A stretch of 64,000 nt of DNA from Halosegnis rubeus (lineage in GTDB: Archaea > Halobacteriota > Halobacteria > Halobacteriales > Haloarculaceae). The notes beneath the pieces were generated by a model, which searched no databases, had not been told where the DNA came from, and saw only the letters and a list, made by a program, of their open reading frames with translations. This document shows, piece after piece, positions 33,121 to 43,034 of this stretch; within the stretch, counting starts at the first letter, position 1, and each line of letters begins with the position of its first letter. The stretch spans positions 310,001 through 374,000 of the forward strand of contig NZ_QJOW01000001.1 of assembly GCF_009184545.1 (NCBI RefSeq). The letters run 5' to 3'. The translations under genes were made by a program, and so were the position numbers.

Positions 33121-34023
33121 ATGACCCGTCGCGCCCTGCTCGTCGACGCCTTCACGCAGGAACCGTTCGCCGGCAACGCCGCCGGGGTCGTCCCGGACGC
33201 CGACGACCTCTCCGACTCACAGATGCAGGCCATCGCGAGTGAACTGGGCGCATCCGAGACGGCGTTCGTGCGCGCGAGCGACGCGGCCGACCGCCGGCTC
33301 CGCTACTTCACGCCGACCGAAGAGGTCGACCTCTGTGGCCACGCGACCATCGCGACTCACGCCTTCCTCGCCGACGACATCGGCGAAGGTACCCACACCC
33401 TCGAAACGAACGTCGGCGTCCTCGATATCGAACTCGACGGCGAGACCGTGTGGATGCGACAGAACGCTCCCGAGGTTGCGAAAGTGGACGCGACCCACGC
33501 CGAGGTGGCCGAGACGCTCGGCATTCGCGAGACCGGGCTGTCTGGGCTCGGCGCCGACCTGCCGCTTGCGCGGGCATCGACCGGTCTCCCGTTCCTGATG
33601 GTGCCCGTCGAATACCTCTCTGATTTGAGCAAGATGTCGCCCGACATGGCGGCTATCGAGACGCTTGCCGCGGACCACGACTGCCGGGGCGTCTACGCGT
33701 TCACCTTCGACACGCTCGAAGCAGAGTCGACGCTCCACGGCCGGTGTTTCGTCCCGGGTGCCGGCGTCCCCGAGGACCCCGTGACCGGGACTGCCTCCGG
33801 TGCGTGTGGAGCGTATCTCGACCGATTCGGCGCGTTCGACCCGACGCCCGAGGAGATGCTGTTCGAGCAAGGGCACTTCCTCGACCGCGACGGACTCGTC
33901 CGCGTGGACGCGAGCGCGGCGACGACCGAGGGCCGGGTTCGGGTCGGTGGAACTGCTGTTACGGCCCTCGACGGCGAGATACGACTCCCTGTGGACGACG
34001 ACGACGAGATTCTGGAGGCGTAG
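33121..34023 (+). CDS. PhzF-family isomerase/phenazine-biosynthesis-like protein
   Basis: A 300-residue protein of the PhzF fold. The N-terminal DAFTQEPFAGNAAGVV has the conserved PFxGN, and ASELGASETAFV with the catalytic Glu (E46) and ELRYFTPTEEVDLCGHATIA (here RYFTPTEEVDLCGHAT) are family hallmarks; the second half repeats the fold with GRCFVPGAGVPEDPVTGTAS. Most such proteins are of unknown substrate and are not linked to phenazines in archaea. Start ATG 33121. The gene stands 40 bases after the deaminase on the same strand. Confidence 0.88.
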   Translation: MTRRALLVDAFTQEPFAGNAAGVVPDADDLSDSQMQAIASELGASETAFVRASDAADRRLRYFTPTEEVDLCGHATIATHAFLADDIGEGTHTLETNVGVLDIELDGETVWMRQNAPEVAKVDATHAEVAETLGIRETGLSGLGADLPLARASTGLPFLMVPVEYLSDLSKMSPDMAAIETLAADHDCRGVYAFTFDTLEAESTLHGRCFVPGAGVPEDPVTGTASGACGAYLDRFGAFDPTPEEMLFEQGHFLDRDGLVRVDASAATTEGRVRVGGTAVTALDGEIRLPVDDDDEILEA

Positions 34024-34075
34024 CGGTTGACAGTATTCGAACGACCTAAGGTAGCGGGATAGGAACGCTCGGGTA

Positions 34076-36352
34076 ATGACACAGGGCGCGGAGGACGTGG
34101 TCCGCTGGCTCGACGCACTCGGCTCAGATGACCTCGCCGTCGTCGGTGGGAAAGGGGCGTCGCTCGGTGAGATGACGAGTGCCGGACTGCCGGTGCCGCC
34201 GGGCTTCGTCGTCACCGCAGGGAGCTACCGCTCGTTCATCGAGGAGACGGGTATCGCCGAGGAACTGTTCGAGGCGGTCGACGTCGACTCTGATGATTCG
34301 GGGGCACTCGCTGAGGCCGAATCGCGTGCCGAACAGCTTATTCTCGGGACGGAGATGCCAGAACCGATCCGCGAGGCGATGCTTGACGCCTACGCCGACC
34401 TCGATGACGGTGACGCCTTCGTGGCCGTTCGGTCGTCGGCGACCGCGGAGGACCTGCCCGACGCTTCCTTCGCAGGCCAACAGGAGACGTTCCTCAACAT
34501 ACAGGGGGAGAAACTCATCCAGCGCGTCAAGGAGTGTTGGGCGTCGCTGTTCACCCAACGCGCCATCTACTACCGAAACGAACAGGGCTTTGACCACGAG
34601 GCCGTCGACATCGCCGTCGTCGTCCAGCGGATGGTCGACGCCGAGAAGTCTGGTGTCCTCTTTACGTCTCACCCGTCGACGGGCGAGCCGAAACTCATCA
34701 TCGAGGCCGCGTGGGGACTCGGCGAGGCCGTCGTCTCCGGTTCCGTCTCGCCGGACAACTACGTCGTCGACCGCGACACCGGCGAGGTGCTCGAACACAC
34801 CGTCGCCGACAAGAAGCTCCTGATGGAGAAGGATTCCGAGACCGGGGAGACGGTCGAGCGCGAGGTGAGCGAGGAGAAACGCACCGCGCCGGTGCTCGAA
34901 CCCGAGGAGATTGAGCGACTGGTCGAGCTCGGCAACCGCGCCGAGGCCCACTACGACAGCCCGCAGGACGTCGAATGGGCGCTCGTCGACGGCGAGGTGT
35001 ACATGCTCCAGTCGCGACCGATCACGACGATTCCCGACGACGCAGACGAGTCGACGGAGCCGGCCGTCGACGAGAACGACGGCGACGTGCTCGTCCGCGG
35101 ACTCGGTGCCTCGCCGGGTATCGTCGCCGGTCCCGTCCGCATCGTCCGCAAGCTCGACCAACTCGATAAGGTCGGCGAGGGTGACATCATCGTCACCGAG
35201 ATGACCACTCCCGACATGGTCCCGGCGATGAAACGCGCCTCCGGCATCGTCACAGACGAGGGCGGGATGACCTCACACGCGGCCATCGTCTCTCGCGAAC
35301 TCGGCGTTCCGGCCGTGGTCGGGGCCGGCAACGCGACCGAGACCCTCTCGGACGACCAGCCGGTCACGATGGACGGGGACAAAGGAACAGTGATGGCCGG
35401 CGAGGCCGAACCCGAGGAGGAGACTGAAGAGCACGCCGACGTGCGCCCCCAGAATCCCGTAAAGCCCATGACGGCTACGGAGGTGAAAGTGAACGTCTCG
35501 ATTCCCGAGGCCGCCCACCGCGCCGCACAGACCGGAGCCGACGGCGTCGGCCTGCTCCGCATGGAACACATGATTCTCTCGACGAACAAGACGCCCGAAC
35601 GCTACATCGCCGACCACGGCGAGGAAGCGTACATCGAGGAGATAGTCGAGGGGGTCCGCGGCGTCGCGGACGAGTTTTATCCCCGGCCCGTCCGCGTTCG
35701 CACGCTCGATGCGCCGACCGACGAGTTCCGGCAGTTGGAGGGCGGCGACGACGAGCCACACGAGCACAATCCGATGCTCGGCTACCGCGGGATTCGACGC
35801 TCGCTCGACCGCCCTGACACGTTCGCGCACGAACTCGAGGCGTTCCGCCGGCTGTTCGACATGGGGTACGACAACGTCGAGATCATGTTCCCGCTCGTCA
35901 ACGACGCCGAGGACGTGCTCAAAGCGCGCAAGCTGCTCGAAGAGAGCGGCATCGACCTCGACAAGCGGAAGTGGGGCGTGATGGTCGAGACGCCCGCGGC
36001 GGCGCTCACCGTCGAGTCGATGTGTGAGGCCGGCATCGACTTCGCCTCGTTCGGGACGAACGACCTCACCCAGTACACGCTGGCCGTGGACCGCAACAAC
36101 GAGAACGTCGCCGACCGGTTCGATGAACTCCACCCGGCCGTCCTCTCGCTTATCGGTGAGGTTATTCAGACGTGTCGCGAACACGACGTGGCGACGAGCA
36201 TCTGTGGACAGGCCGGCTCCAAGCCGGAGATGGTCCGCTTCCTGGTCAACGAGGGAATCTCATCTATCTCGGCGAACATCGACGCCGTGCGCGATGTCCA
36301 ACACGAGGTCAAGCGAGTCGAGCAGAAACTGCTGCTCGACTCCGTTCGCTGA
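34076..36352 (+). CDS. ppsA: Phosphoenolpyruvate synthase
   Basis: A 758-residue gluconeogenic enzyme: pyruvate + ATP + H2O to PEP + AMP + Pi. The ATP-grasp half covers residues 15-330 (VVGGKGASLGEMTSAGLPVP at the N-terminus, VDIAVVVQRMVDAEKSGVLF). The phosphohistidine domain has GGMTSHAAIVSRELGVPAVV near residue 405, with the catalytic His. The C-terminal barrel carries FGTNDLTQYTLAVDRNNENV and the catalytic Cys in ICGQAGSKPEM near 705. Full-length. A central position in sugar synthesis fits a heterotrophic halophile. Confidence 0.95.
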   Translation: MTQGAEDVVRWLDALGSDDLAVVGGKGASLGEMTSAGLPVPPGFVVTAGSYRSFIEETGIAEELFEAVDVDSDDSGALAEAESRAEQLILGTEMPEPIREAMLDAYADLDDGDAFVAVRSSATAEDLPDASFAGQQETFLNIQGEKLIQRVKECWASLFTQRAIYYRNEQGFDHEAVDIAVVVQRMVDAEKSGVLFTSHPSTGEPKLIIEAAWGLGEAVVSGSVSPDNYVVDRDTGEVLEHTVADKKLLMEKDSETGETVEREVSEEKRTAPVLEPEEIERLVELGNRAEAHYDSPQDVEWALVDGEVYMLQSRPITTIPDDADESTEPAVDENDGDVLVRGLGASPGIVAGPVRIVRKLDQLDKVGEGDIIVTEMTTPDMVPAMKRASGIVTDEGGMTSHAAIVSRELGVPAVVGAGNATETLSDDQPVTMDGDKGTVMAGEAEPEEETEEHADVRPQNPVKPMTATEVKVNVSIPEAAHRAAQTGADGVGLLRMEHMILSTNKTPERYIADHGEEAYIEEIVEGVRGVADEFYPRPVRVRTLDAPTDEFRQLEGGDDEPHEHNPMLGYRGIRRSLDRPDTFAHELEAFRRLFDMGYDNVEIMFPLVNDAEDVLKARKLLEESGIDLDKRKWGVMVETPAAALTVESMCEAGIDFASFGTNDLTQYTLAVDRNNENVADRFDELHPAVLSLIGEVIQTCREHDVATSICGQAGSKPEMVRFLVNEGISSISANIDAVRDVQHEVKRVEQKLLLDSVR

Positions 36353-36400
36353 CCCGTTGTCTGACGCGGATTTATACGTCTGTAGTGTGCGAATAGAGCT

Positions 36401-36661
36401 ATGAGTGGAAATCGCGTGGAGGAACTCGAAGAGACCGTCACCGAACTGCAGGCGACTGTCGCCGGCCTCACCGACGAACTCGTGGAGACGAAAGAACGGC
36501 TCCACGCCGTCGAGGACCACCTCGGCTCGGACCTCGACGACGTGGTCGGCAGCTCCGATATCGTCGACGGCGACACCGGCACGTCGACGGACGCGGAAGC
36601 TAAGGAGTCGGAGTCGAATGATGAGGAAAGCGCCGGCAGCGACGAAATCATCGTCGCGTAA
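36401..36661 (+). CDS. Small coiled-coil protein upstream of smc (DUF7518-like)
   Basis: An 86-residue protein with an N-terminal coiled coil (MSGNRVEELEETVTELQATV, then GLTDELVETKERLHAVEDHL) and an acidic disordered tail (EAKESESNDEESAGSDE). TTTATA about 28 bases upstream at 36371 suggests a leaderless start at ATG 36401. It precedes smc by 18 bases and probably shares its message, a conserved haloarchaeal arrangement. It could assist SMC-ScpA; inferred from position only. Confidence 0.77.
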   Translation: MSGNRVEELEETVTELQATVAGLTDELVETKERLHAVEDHLGSDLDDVVGSSDIVDGDTGTSTDAEAKESESNDEESAGSDEIIVA

Positions 36662-36679
36662 GCCGGCCACCCTCCCCGC

Positions 36680-39600
36680 ATGTACATCAAAGAGCTGGTC
36701 TTAGACGATTTCAAGAGCTTCGGGCGCAAGACCCGAATCCCCTTCTACGAGGATTTCACTACCATCAGCGGGCCGAACGGCTCCGGAAAGTCGAACATCA
36801 TCGACTCCATCCTGTTCGCGCTCGGTCTCGCCCGCACCTCCGGCATCCGTGCGGAGAAACTGACTGACCTCATCTTCGACCCCGGCGACAGCGACGACGA
36901 CACCTTCGCCGGCGAGCGCGAGGCGACCGTCGAGGTCATCCTCGACAACGAGGACGACACCCTCACCCGCGAGCAGGTGGTCTCTGCCGCCGGCAGCGAG
37001 GATATCGGCGACACCGACGAGATTCGCGTTCGCCGGCGTGTCAAACAGACCGAACCGGACAACTACTACTCCTACTACTATCTGAACGACCGCTCGGTCA
37101 ACCTCTCCGACATCCAGGACCTGCTCGCGCAGGCCGGCGTCACGCCCGAGGGGTACAACGTCGTGATGCAGGGTGACGTGACCGAGATTATCACCATGTC
37201 ACCGTACGCACGCCGCGGCATCATCGACGAAATCGCCGGCGTCGCCGAGTTCGACGCGAAGAAGGCCGATGCCTTCGACGAGCTCGAGACCGTCCAAGAG
37301 CGCATCGACGAGGCCGACCTCCGCATCGAGGAGAAACGCGAGCGGCTCGAGCAACTCTCCGACGAGCGCGAAACCGCCCTCCAGTACAAGGAGCTTCGCG
37401 AGCAGAAACAGGAGTACGAGGGGTATCTGAAGGCCGCAGAACTCGAGGAGAAGCGCGAGGCGCTCGCCGAGACGGAAGCCGACCTCGACGCTCGCGAGGA
37501 CGACCTCGACACCAAGAAGCGCGAGCTCGATGAGCGACAGGGGAAAGTCACCCGTCTCGAAGAGGACCTCGCCGACCTGAACCGCGACATCGAGCAGAAG
37601 GGCGAGGATGAACAGCTCGAAATCAAACGCGATATCGAGGAGCTGAAAGGCGACATCAGCCGGTTCGAGGACAAGATCGAGACCCAACGCGAGCGCATCG
37701 AGGAGGCGGAAAACAGTCGCTCGCAGGCGTTCATCCAGATCGACCGCAAACAGGAGACGGTCGAGGACCTCGAAAGCGACATCCGCGACAAGAAGGTGCA
37801 GAAGGCGTCGCTGAAGGCCGACCGCGAGGAGAAGCAGGCTGCCCTCGATGAGGTGGAAGCCGAGATTGCAGAGCTCGACACCGAGTACGAGGAACTGCGT
37901 GCGGCCATCGACGAGCGACGCGAGCGACTCGACGCCCTGCGCGACGAGAAGAACGAACTCCAGCGCGAGCAGGACCGCCTACTCGACGACGCGCGCCGTC
38001 GCTCCAGCGAGAAGCGCGAGACCGAATCGAATATCGAGACGGCCCGCGAACAGATCCCCGATATCGAAGCCGAGCGGTCCGACTTAGCGTCTGAACTGGA
38101 AAAGGCCGAGGCGAATCTCGACACCATCTCAGAGGTCGTCGACGACCTGAAAGCCGAGAAGGCGAGCCTCCAAGATGACCTCGACGAAATCGAAGACGAG
38201 ATCGCGAGCAAACAACAGGAGTACGCCGAAATCGAGGCGCGAGCAGGAGAGTCGGGCGACTCCTCGTTCGGCCGTGCGGTCTCGACGGTGCTCAACGGCA
38301 ACCTCGGCGGCGTCCACGGTGCGGTAGCGCAACTCGGCTCCGTCTCCCCCGAGTACGCCGAGGCGTGTGAGACGGCCGCAGGCGGGCGGATGGCGAACGT
38401 CGTCGTCGACGATGACTCCGTCGGTCAGCGGTGTATCGAGTATCTCAAATCCCGCAACGCCGGCCGCGCGACCTTCCTCCCGATGACGGAGATGCACTCG
38501 CGCGGCTTGGGGTCGACGCCCTCCGCGCCCGGCGTCGTCGACTTCGCGTACAACCTCGTCGACTTCGACCCGCAGTACGCCGAGGTGTTCTCCTACGTGC
38601 TCGGGGACACGCTCGTCGTCGAAGACATGGAGACGGCCCGCGACCTGATGGGCGAGTACCGGCTCGTCACGCTCTCGGGTGATCTCGTGGAGAAGTCCGG
38701 CGCGATGACCGGCGGCTCCACCTCGGGGTCGCGCTACTCCTTCGAGAAGGGCGGCGAGGGCCAACTCCAGCGCGTCGCAGAGCAGATCCAGTCGCTCGAA
38801 GACGAGCGCAGTTCGATTCGCGATGACATCCGTGACGTGGACGACCGACTCGACGACGCCCGCGACCGCAAGAGCGACGCCGCCGACAAGGTGCGCGACA
38901 TCGAGTCGTCCATCGAGCGCAAAGACGAGGAACTCGCGTCCGTCGAGTCGGAAATCGAGTCGTTCGAAGCCGACCTCGAGGACATCGAGTCGGCGCGCGA
39001 GGAGACGCAGGCCGAGATGGAGGACATCGAATCGCAGCTAGACGAGAAGGCCGACGAAATCGAGTCGCTCGAAGCCGAAATCGAGGAGCGCCAGACAGAA
39101 CTCGAGGACTCCGAGGTGCGTGAACTCAACGAGCATGCCGAGGCGATTCGCGAGGAAATCGACGACCTCACCGACCGGATGGACGCCATCGACGGCGACC
39201 TGAACGAGCTCTCGCTGGAAAAACAGTACGCCGAGGACGCCATCGAGGACCTCCACGACACCATCGAGTCGGCACAGAACAAGAAGGCCGACGCCGAGGG
39301 CAAGGTCGAGGAGTTCGAGGCCGAAATCGAGTCGCGCGAGGAGACGCTGGCGGAGAAACGCGAGGCCGTCGCCGAACTGGAGGAGGAACTTGCCGACCTG
39401 AAAGAGGAACGCGAACAGCTGCGCGAGACGGTTCGCGAGGCGAAAGAGGCCCGCGACGAACAGCAGACGACTGTCGCGAGCATCGAGAGCGATATCGCCG
39501 ACCTGCGCGAGACTCGCGAACGACTCGAATGGGAGCTCGAAGAGCTGGAAAGCGAGGTCGGCGACTACGACGCCGAAGAGATTCCCGACCTCTCCAGCGT

Positions 39601-40255
39601 GAGAGGCCAGATTACGAAATTGGAAAACAAGATGGAGGAGCTGGAGCCGGTGAACATGCTCGCCATCGACGAGTACGACGAGGTCGAGGCCGACCTCGAC
39701 ACGCTCGAAGAGCAACGCGCCACGTTACAGGAGGAGGCCGACGGCATCCGCGAGCGCATCGAGGAGTTCGAGACGCGCAAGAAGGCGACGTTCATGGACG
39801 CCTTCGAGGGTATCAACGAGGAGTTTCAGGACATCTTCGCGCGCCTCTCGGACGGGTCGGGAAAACTCACGCTGGAGAATCCCGAGGACCCGTTCGACGG
39901 CGGGATGACGATGAAGGCCCAGCCGCGCGACAAGCCGGTCCAGCGGCTCGACGCCATGTCCGGCGGCGAGAAGTCACTGACTGCGCTGGCGTTCATCTTC
40001 GCCATCCAGCGGTACAACCCCGCGCCCTTCTACGCGCTCGATGAGGTGGACGCGTTCCTCGATGCGGCCAACGCCGAGATGGTCGGCGAGATGGTGGACG
40101 ACCTCGCGGGCGACGCCCAGTTCATCGTCGTCTCTCACCGGTCGGCGCTGCTCGAACGCTCCGAGCGCGCCATCGGCGTGACGATGCTCGACGAGAACGT
40201 CTCGGCCGTCACGGGTATCGACCTGAGCGAACAGGGGGTGCCGGCAGACGACTGA
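36680..40255 (+). CDS. smc: Chromosome segregation protein SMC
   Basis: A 1191-residue SMC ATPase that compacts and segregates the chromosome. Walker A is GPNGSGKSNIIDSILFALG near residue 33; the hinge (about residues 525-680) lies between two long heptad coiled coils rich in E, R, D and K; in the C-terminal head the signature is SGGEKSLTALAF near 1095 and Walker B is YALDEVDAFLDAANAEM near 1120. The stop overlaps the ATG of scpA (ATGA). Very high content of acidic coiled coil suits a halophile. The last residues end in DLSEQGVPADD. Confidence 0.96.
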   Translation: MYIKELVLDDFKSFGRKTRIPFYEDFTTISGPNGSGKSNIIDSILFALGLARTSGIRAEKLTDLIFDPGDSDDDTFAGEREATVEVILDNEDDTLTREQVVSAAGSEDIGDTDEIRVRRRVKQTEPDNYYSYYYLNDRSVNLSDIQDLLAQAGVTPEGYNVVMQGDVTEIITMSPYARRGIIDEIAGVAEFDAKKADAFDELETVQERIDEADLRIEEKRERLEQLSDERETALQYKELREQKQEYEGYLKAAELEEKREALAETEADLDAREDDLDTKKRELDERQGKVTRLEEDLADLNRDIEQKGEDEQLEIKRDIEELKGDISRFEDKIETQRERIEEAENSRSQAFIQIDRKQETVEDLESDIRDKKVQKASLKADREEKQAALDEVEAEIAELDTEYEELRAAIDERRERLDALRDEKNELQREQDRLLDDARRRSSEKRETESNIETAREQIPDIEAERSDLASELEKAEANLDTISEVVDDLKAEKASLQDDLDEIEDEIASKQQEYAEIEARAGESGDSSFGRAVSTVLNGNLGGVHGAVAQLGSVSPEYAEACETAAGGRMANVVVDDDSVGQRCIEYLKSRNAGRATFLPMTEMHSRGLGSTPSAPGVVDFAYNLVDFDPQYAEVFSYVLGDTLVVEDMETARDLMGEYRLVTLSGDLVEKSGAMTGGSTSGSRYSFEKGGEGQLQRVAEQIQSLEDERSSIRDDIRDVDDRLDDARDRKSDAADKVRDIESSIERKDEELASVESEIESFEADLEDIESAREETQAEMEDIESQLDEKADEIESLEAEIEERQTELEDSEVRELNEHAEAIREEIDDLTDRMDAIDGDLNELSLEKQYAEDAIEDLHDTIESAQNKKADAEGKVEEFEAEIESREETLAEKREAVAELEEELADLKEEREQLRETVREAKEARDEQQTTVASIESDIADLRETRERLEWELEELESEVGDYDAEEIPDLSSVRGQITKLENKMEELEPVNMLAIDEYDEVEADLDTLEEQRATLQEEADGIRERIEEFETRKKATFMDAFEGINEEFQDIFARLSDGSGKLTLENPEDPFDGGMTMKAQPRDKPVQRLDAMSGGEKSLTALAFIFAIQRYNPAPFYALDEVDAFLDAANAEMVGEMVDDLAGDAQFIVVSHRSALLERSERAIGVTMLDENVSAVTGIDLSEQGVPADD

Positions 40256-41133
40256 TGGGCGACGACGAGATTCCGCTCACCATCGCCGGCCACGACGAGG
40301 AGAAGCGAGAGCGCGAAAACGACGGCGTCCTCTCGGAGTTCGACGTAACGGAGTCGGACGACGACGAGGTGGAGCCGGTCGAGCTGCTCGTCCAGCTCGC
40401 GAAAGACGGAGAGATCGAGCCGTGGGATATCGACATCGTGCGCGTCACCGAGGAGTTCCTCGACCGGCTGGACGATGCCGACCTCCGCGCCGGCGGTCGC
40501 GCGCTGTTTTACGCCTCGGTGCTCTTGCGCATGAAGTCCGACGCGATGGTGGCCGACGACGACCCGGACCCGGAACCCGAACAGGAACCGTGGGACGCGT
40601 CGATGGGCGACGACCACGACCCGTTCGCCGCGTTGGAAAGCGAAATCGACCGCCGGCTCGACCGCAAACACGCTCGTGGCACGCCACAGACGCTCGACGA
40701 GTTGGTGCGTGAACTCCGCGAGCGCGAACGCGAGACGGCGCTGAAGGAGTCGCGCAGCTACGACACCTCAGACTCTGCGGGCGGGTACGCGCGGGGCACA
40801 CAGACGCTCTCGTATCACGGCGGCGACGACTTCCGGATGGACGACGAGCCGCGGGAGGCCGACGCCCTCGGGACGGCCCACGACGAGCACATGGAAGATA
40901 CCGTCTCCGACGTGTATCTCGCCTGCCAGCAACAGTACGACAAGGGCCGCGACGAACTCCTGTTTGCCGAAATCGACGACGCGGGCGGGAGTCGCGTCGA
41001 CACGTTCCTCGGACTGCTCTTTTTAGCACACCGCGGGCAGGTCTCGCTCCAGCAGGACGACCTGTTCGGTGACCTGTGGATTCGGGACCCTGCGGCCGTC
41101 TCGGACGGTACCGAGGCCGTCGCCGACGACTGA
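40255..41133 (+). CDS. scpA: Segregation and condensation protein A
   Basis: A 292-residue kleisin that bridges the two heads of the SMC dimer. The N-terminus after a 40-residue acidic lead reads VEPVELLVQLAKDGEIEPWD and IDIVRVTEEFLDRLDDADLR, the helical SMC-neck contact; the C-terminal winged helix is DEHMEDTVSDVYLACQQQY to TFLGLLFLAHRGQVSLQQDD. It starts inside the smc stop codon. ScpB is not next to it; the following gene is a small membrane protein. Haloarchaeal scpB may be elsewhere. Confidence 0.9.
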   Translation: MGDDEIPLTIAGHDEEKRERENDGVLSEFDVTESDDDEVEPVELLVQLAKDGEIEPWDIDIVRVTEEFLDRLDDADLRAGGRALFYASVLLRMKSDAMVADDDPDPEPEQEPWDASMGDDHDPFAALESEIDRRLDRKHARGTPQTLDELVRELRERERETALKESRSYDTSDSAGGYARGTQTLSYHGGDDFRMDDEPREADALGTAHDEHMEDTVSDVYLACQQQYDKGRDELLFAEIDDAGGSRVDTFLGLLFLAHRGQVSLQQDDLFGDLWIRDPAAVSDGTEAVADD

Positions 41134-41139
41134 CGGGCG

Positions 41140-41355
41140 ATGGATTTAGACGCAGAGCGCCCGGAGTCGCGAGTCATGAACGGACGTGACATCGCCATCG
41201 CGGCCGTCCTCGCGACCATCCTCGCCAACCTCCTCATTGCTGTTGTCCCCGCTGGTGGTCTCTTCTACGTCGGGTCGATTCTCGCCGGGACGGTCGCCGG
41301 GCTGCTCGTCACGCGACACCTGATACTGCCGTATCTGAACGGCGACTGGTGCTAG
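41140..41355 (+). CDS. Small membrane protein after scpA
   Basis: A 71-residue protein, or 59 if translation begins at the second ATG (41176). The N-terminal MDLDAERPESRVM is charged; then come two hydrophobic helices, IAIAAVLATILANLLIAVVP and LFYVGSILAGTVAGLLVTRH, ending LPYLNGDWC. It lies six bases after scpA on the same strand, so it may be co-transcribed with smc-scpA. No known function. Its stop overlaps the convergent mtnP stop by four bases (CTAG). Confidence 0.65.
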   Translation: MDLDAERPESRVMNGRDIAIAAVLATILANLLIAVVPAGGLFYVGSILAGTVAGLLVTRHLILPYLNGDWC

Positions 41356-42218
41356 AGGTAGTCGCCGACGAGCAGGTCGACCCGCTCGCGCGTCTCGGCG
41401 TCGATTGCCTCCGTCGGCGTGTTGACGGCTCCCTCGACGGCGCGGCCGCAGTCGCACTCGCGTTCCTCGGGCATCGACTCGACCGCCTTCCGGATGGTCG
41501 ATTTGATGAACTCCTCGTTGGCGGCGGCGTTGTCGAGCACCTCTTCGAGGGTGACCTCGGCGTCGTCTTTCCACACGTCGTAGTCGGTGATGCCGGCGAC
41601 GGTCGCGTAACAGAGCTCGGCCTCCCGAGCCAGCTTCGCCTCCGGAATCGCCGTCATCCCGATAATCTCGAAGCCGGACGCGCGGAAGTGCTCGGACTCG
41701 GCCTTCGTTGAGTACTGCGGTCCCTCGATGCAGACGTAGGTGCCGTCCTCGACAACATCGAACCCCGTGGCCGACCCGTCGGAGGCGTCGCGGGCACTCT
41801 CCGCGAGATGCGACTTCATGTGTGGGCAGTACGGCTGTGCGAACTCCATGTGGACGACACACCCCTCCTCGAAGAAGGAGTAGTGGCGGTTGCGCGTCCG
41901 GTCGAATATCTGGTCCGGGACGACGAGGGTCTGGGGTTCCAGGTCCTCGCGCAGCGAGCCGACCGCGTTCGAGGCGAGCACGCGCTCCACGCCGAGTGAC
42001 TTGAGCGCGTAGATGTTCGCGCGGTACGGCGCGCTCGTCGGCGAGTACTCGTGGTCGCGACCGTGACGCGGGAGGAAGGCGACTTCGGTGCCGTCGGGCA
42101 TCGACCCGACCGTGATGGGTGCGGCGGGGTCGCCGTACGGCGTCGTCACGTCCTCCTCGTGGGTGTCTTCGAGCGGCAGCGAGTCGTAGATGCCAGAGCC
42201 TCCGATGAAGCCGATCAT
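41352..42218 (-). CDS. mtnP: S-methyl-5'-thioadenosine phosphorylase
   Basis: A 288-residue trimeric phosphorylase: MTA + phosphate to adenine + methylthioribose-1-phosphate, recycling the by-product of polyamine or SAM-dependent reactions. Evidence is IGFIGGSGIYDSLP at the N-terminus, PRHGRDHEYSPTSAPYRANI (phosphate and substrate loop), NAVGSLREDLEPQTLVVPDQ, YVCIEGPQYSTKAESEHFRA and GMTAIPEAKLAREAELCYAT, each a family motif. The phosphoribosyltransferase gene about 40 bases upstream, on the same strand, could use a related base, so the pair looks like a salvage unit. Confidence 0.92.
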   Translation of the reverse strand: MIGFIGGSGIYDSLPLEDTHEEDVTTPYGDPAAPITVGSMPDGTEVAFLPRHGRDHEYSPTSAPYRANIYALKSLGVERVLASNAVGSLREDLEPQTLVVPDQIFDRTRNRHYSFFEEGCVVHMEFAQPYCPHMKSHLAESARDASDGSATGFDVVEDGTYVCIEGPQYSTKAESEHFRASGFEIIGMTAIPEAKLAREAELCYATVAGITDYDVWKDDAEVTLEEVLDNAAANEEFIKSTIRKAVESMPEERECDCGRAVEGAVNTPTEAIDAETRERVDLLVGDYL

Positions 42219-42257
42219 ATCCGCGATTCGGCAGTCACCGACAAAAGCGCGCTGTCC

Positions 42258-42950
42258 TCAGGCGAGTCGCCACTCGTCGCTCGCGGTGCGCTCGAGTTCC
42301 CCGCGGCGTTCCATCTCTGTGAGCACCTCGCCCATCCGGTTCGGCTGGGCAATCTCCATCTCGATGCGCTTGATGTCGTGGGCCTCCGCGAGCGCGTCGC
42401 GAATCTCGTCTTTGGTGAACGTCGCTCCCTCCGTCGCCTCCAGCGCGCCGGAGACGAGGTCGACCATATCCTCGATGAAGTTCCACGGGTAGACGACCCA
42501 CGTCCACTCGGCGAGCTTCTCGCCGACGAAGTCCGGCTGGAACTCGCTGGTGTCGAGCAGCTGGAGCGTGGCGGTTCGGACCTCGCCCGCGTCGCGGTCG
42601 GTGACGTACTCGTAGGCGCGCTCGATGCTGCCCCCGGTGTCAGCGATGTCGTCGATGATGAGCACGTCCTTCCCCTCGACGCTCCCCTCGGGCATCGGAT
42701 AGCGGACGCTCGCGCCGTCGGACTTCTGTGCCGTGCCGACGTAGTGTTCCATCTTCAGGCTCGTCAGGTCGTCCAGCCCGAGGAAGTCACACAGACAGCG
42801 GCCGGCGAACCAGCCGCCCCGCGCGAGCGCGACCACCACGTCCGGTTCGAACTCCGCGCGCTTCACCTCGTTCGAAACCGTCCGACAGAGGTCGTAGATG
42901 TACTCCCAGTTGGTGACCGTACAGTCGAAGTCCTCGGGAAGGTCGCTCAT
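42258..42950 (-). CDS. Purine-type phosphoribosyltransferase
   Basis: A 230-residue PRTase. The PRPP-binding signature is VLIIDDIADTGGS near residue 99, the conserved two Asp residues included, and VVALARGGWFAGRCLCDFLG is the N-terminal PRTase loop. C-terminal residues 150-230 hold a helical extension (DEIRDALAEAHDIKRIEMEI) that reads like a small winged helix. Such proteins salvage hypoxanthine/guanine or regulate purine metabolism in haloarchaea. The true start is ATG 42950. It lies next to mtnP, so it may convert freed bases to nucleotides. Confidence 0.85.
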   Translation of the reverse strand: MSDLPEDFDCTVTNWEYIYDLCRTVSNEVKRAEFEPDVVVALARGGWFAGRCLCDFLGLDDLTSLKMEHYVGTAQKSDGASVRYPMPEGSVEGKDVLIIDDIADTGGSIERAYEYVTDRDAGEVRTATLQLLDTSEFQPDFVGEKLAEWTWVVYPWNFIEDMVDLVSGALEATEGATFTKDEIRDALAEAHDIKRIEMEIAQPNRMGEVLTEMERRGELERTASDEWRLA

Positions 42951-43034
42951 GCCCGCAGGTGAGACGCGCCCGTGGTTAAATGTGGACGTTCGGGGGTCGA
43001 AACCCACATCTCCGTCCGCGGCGTCGATTCCTCC

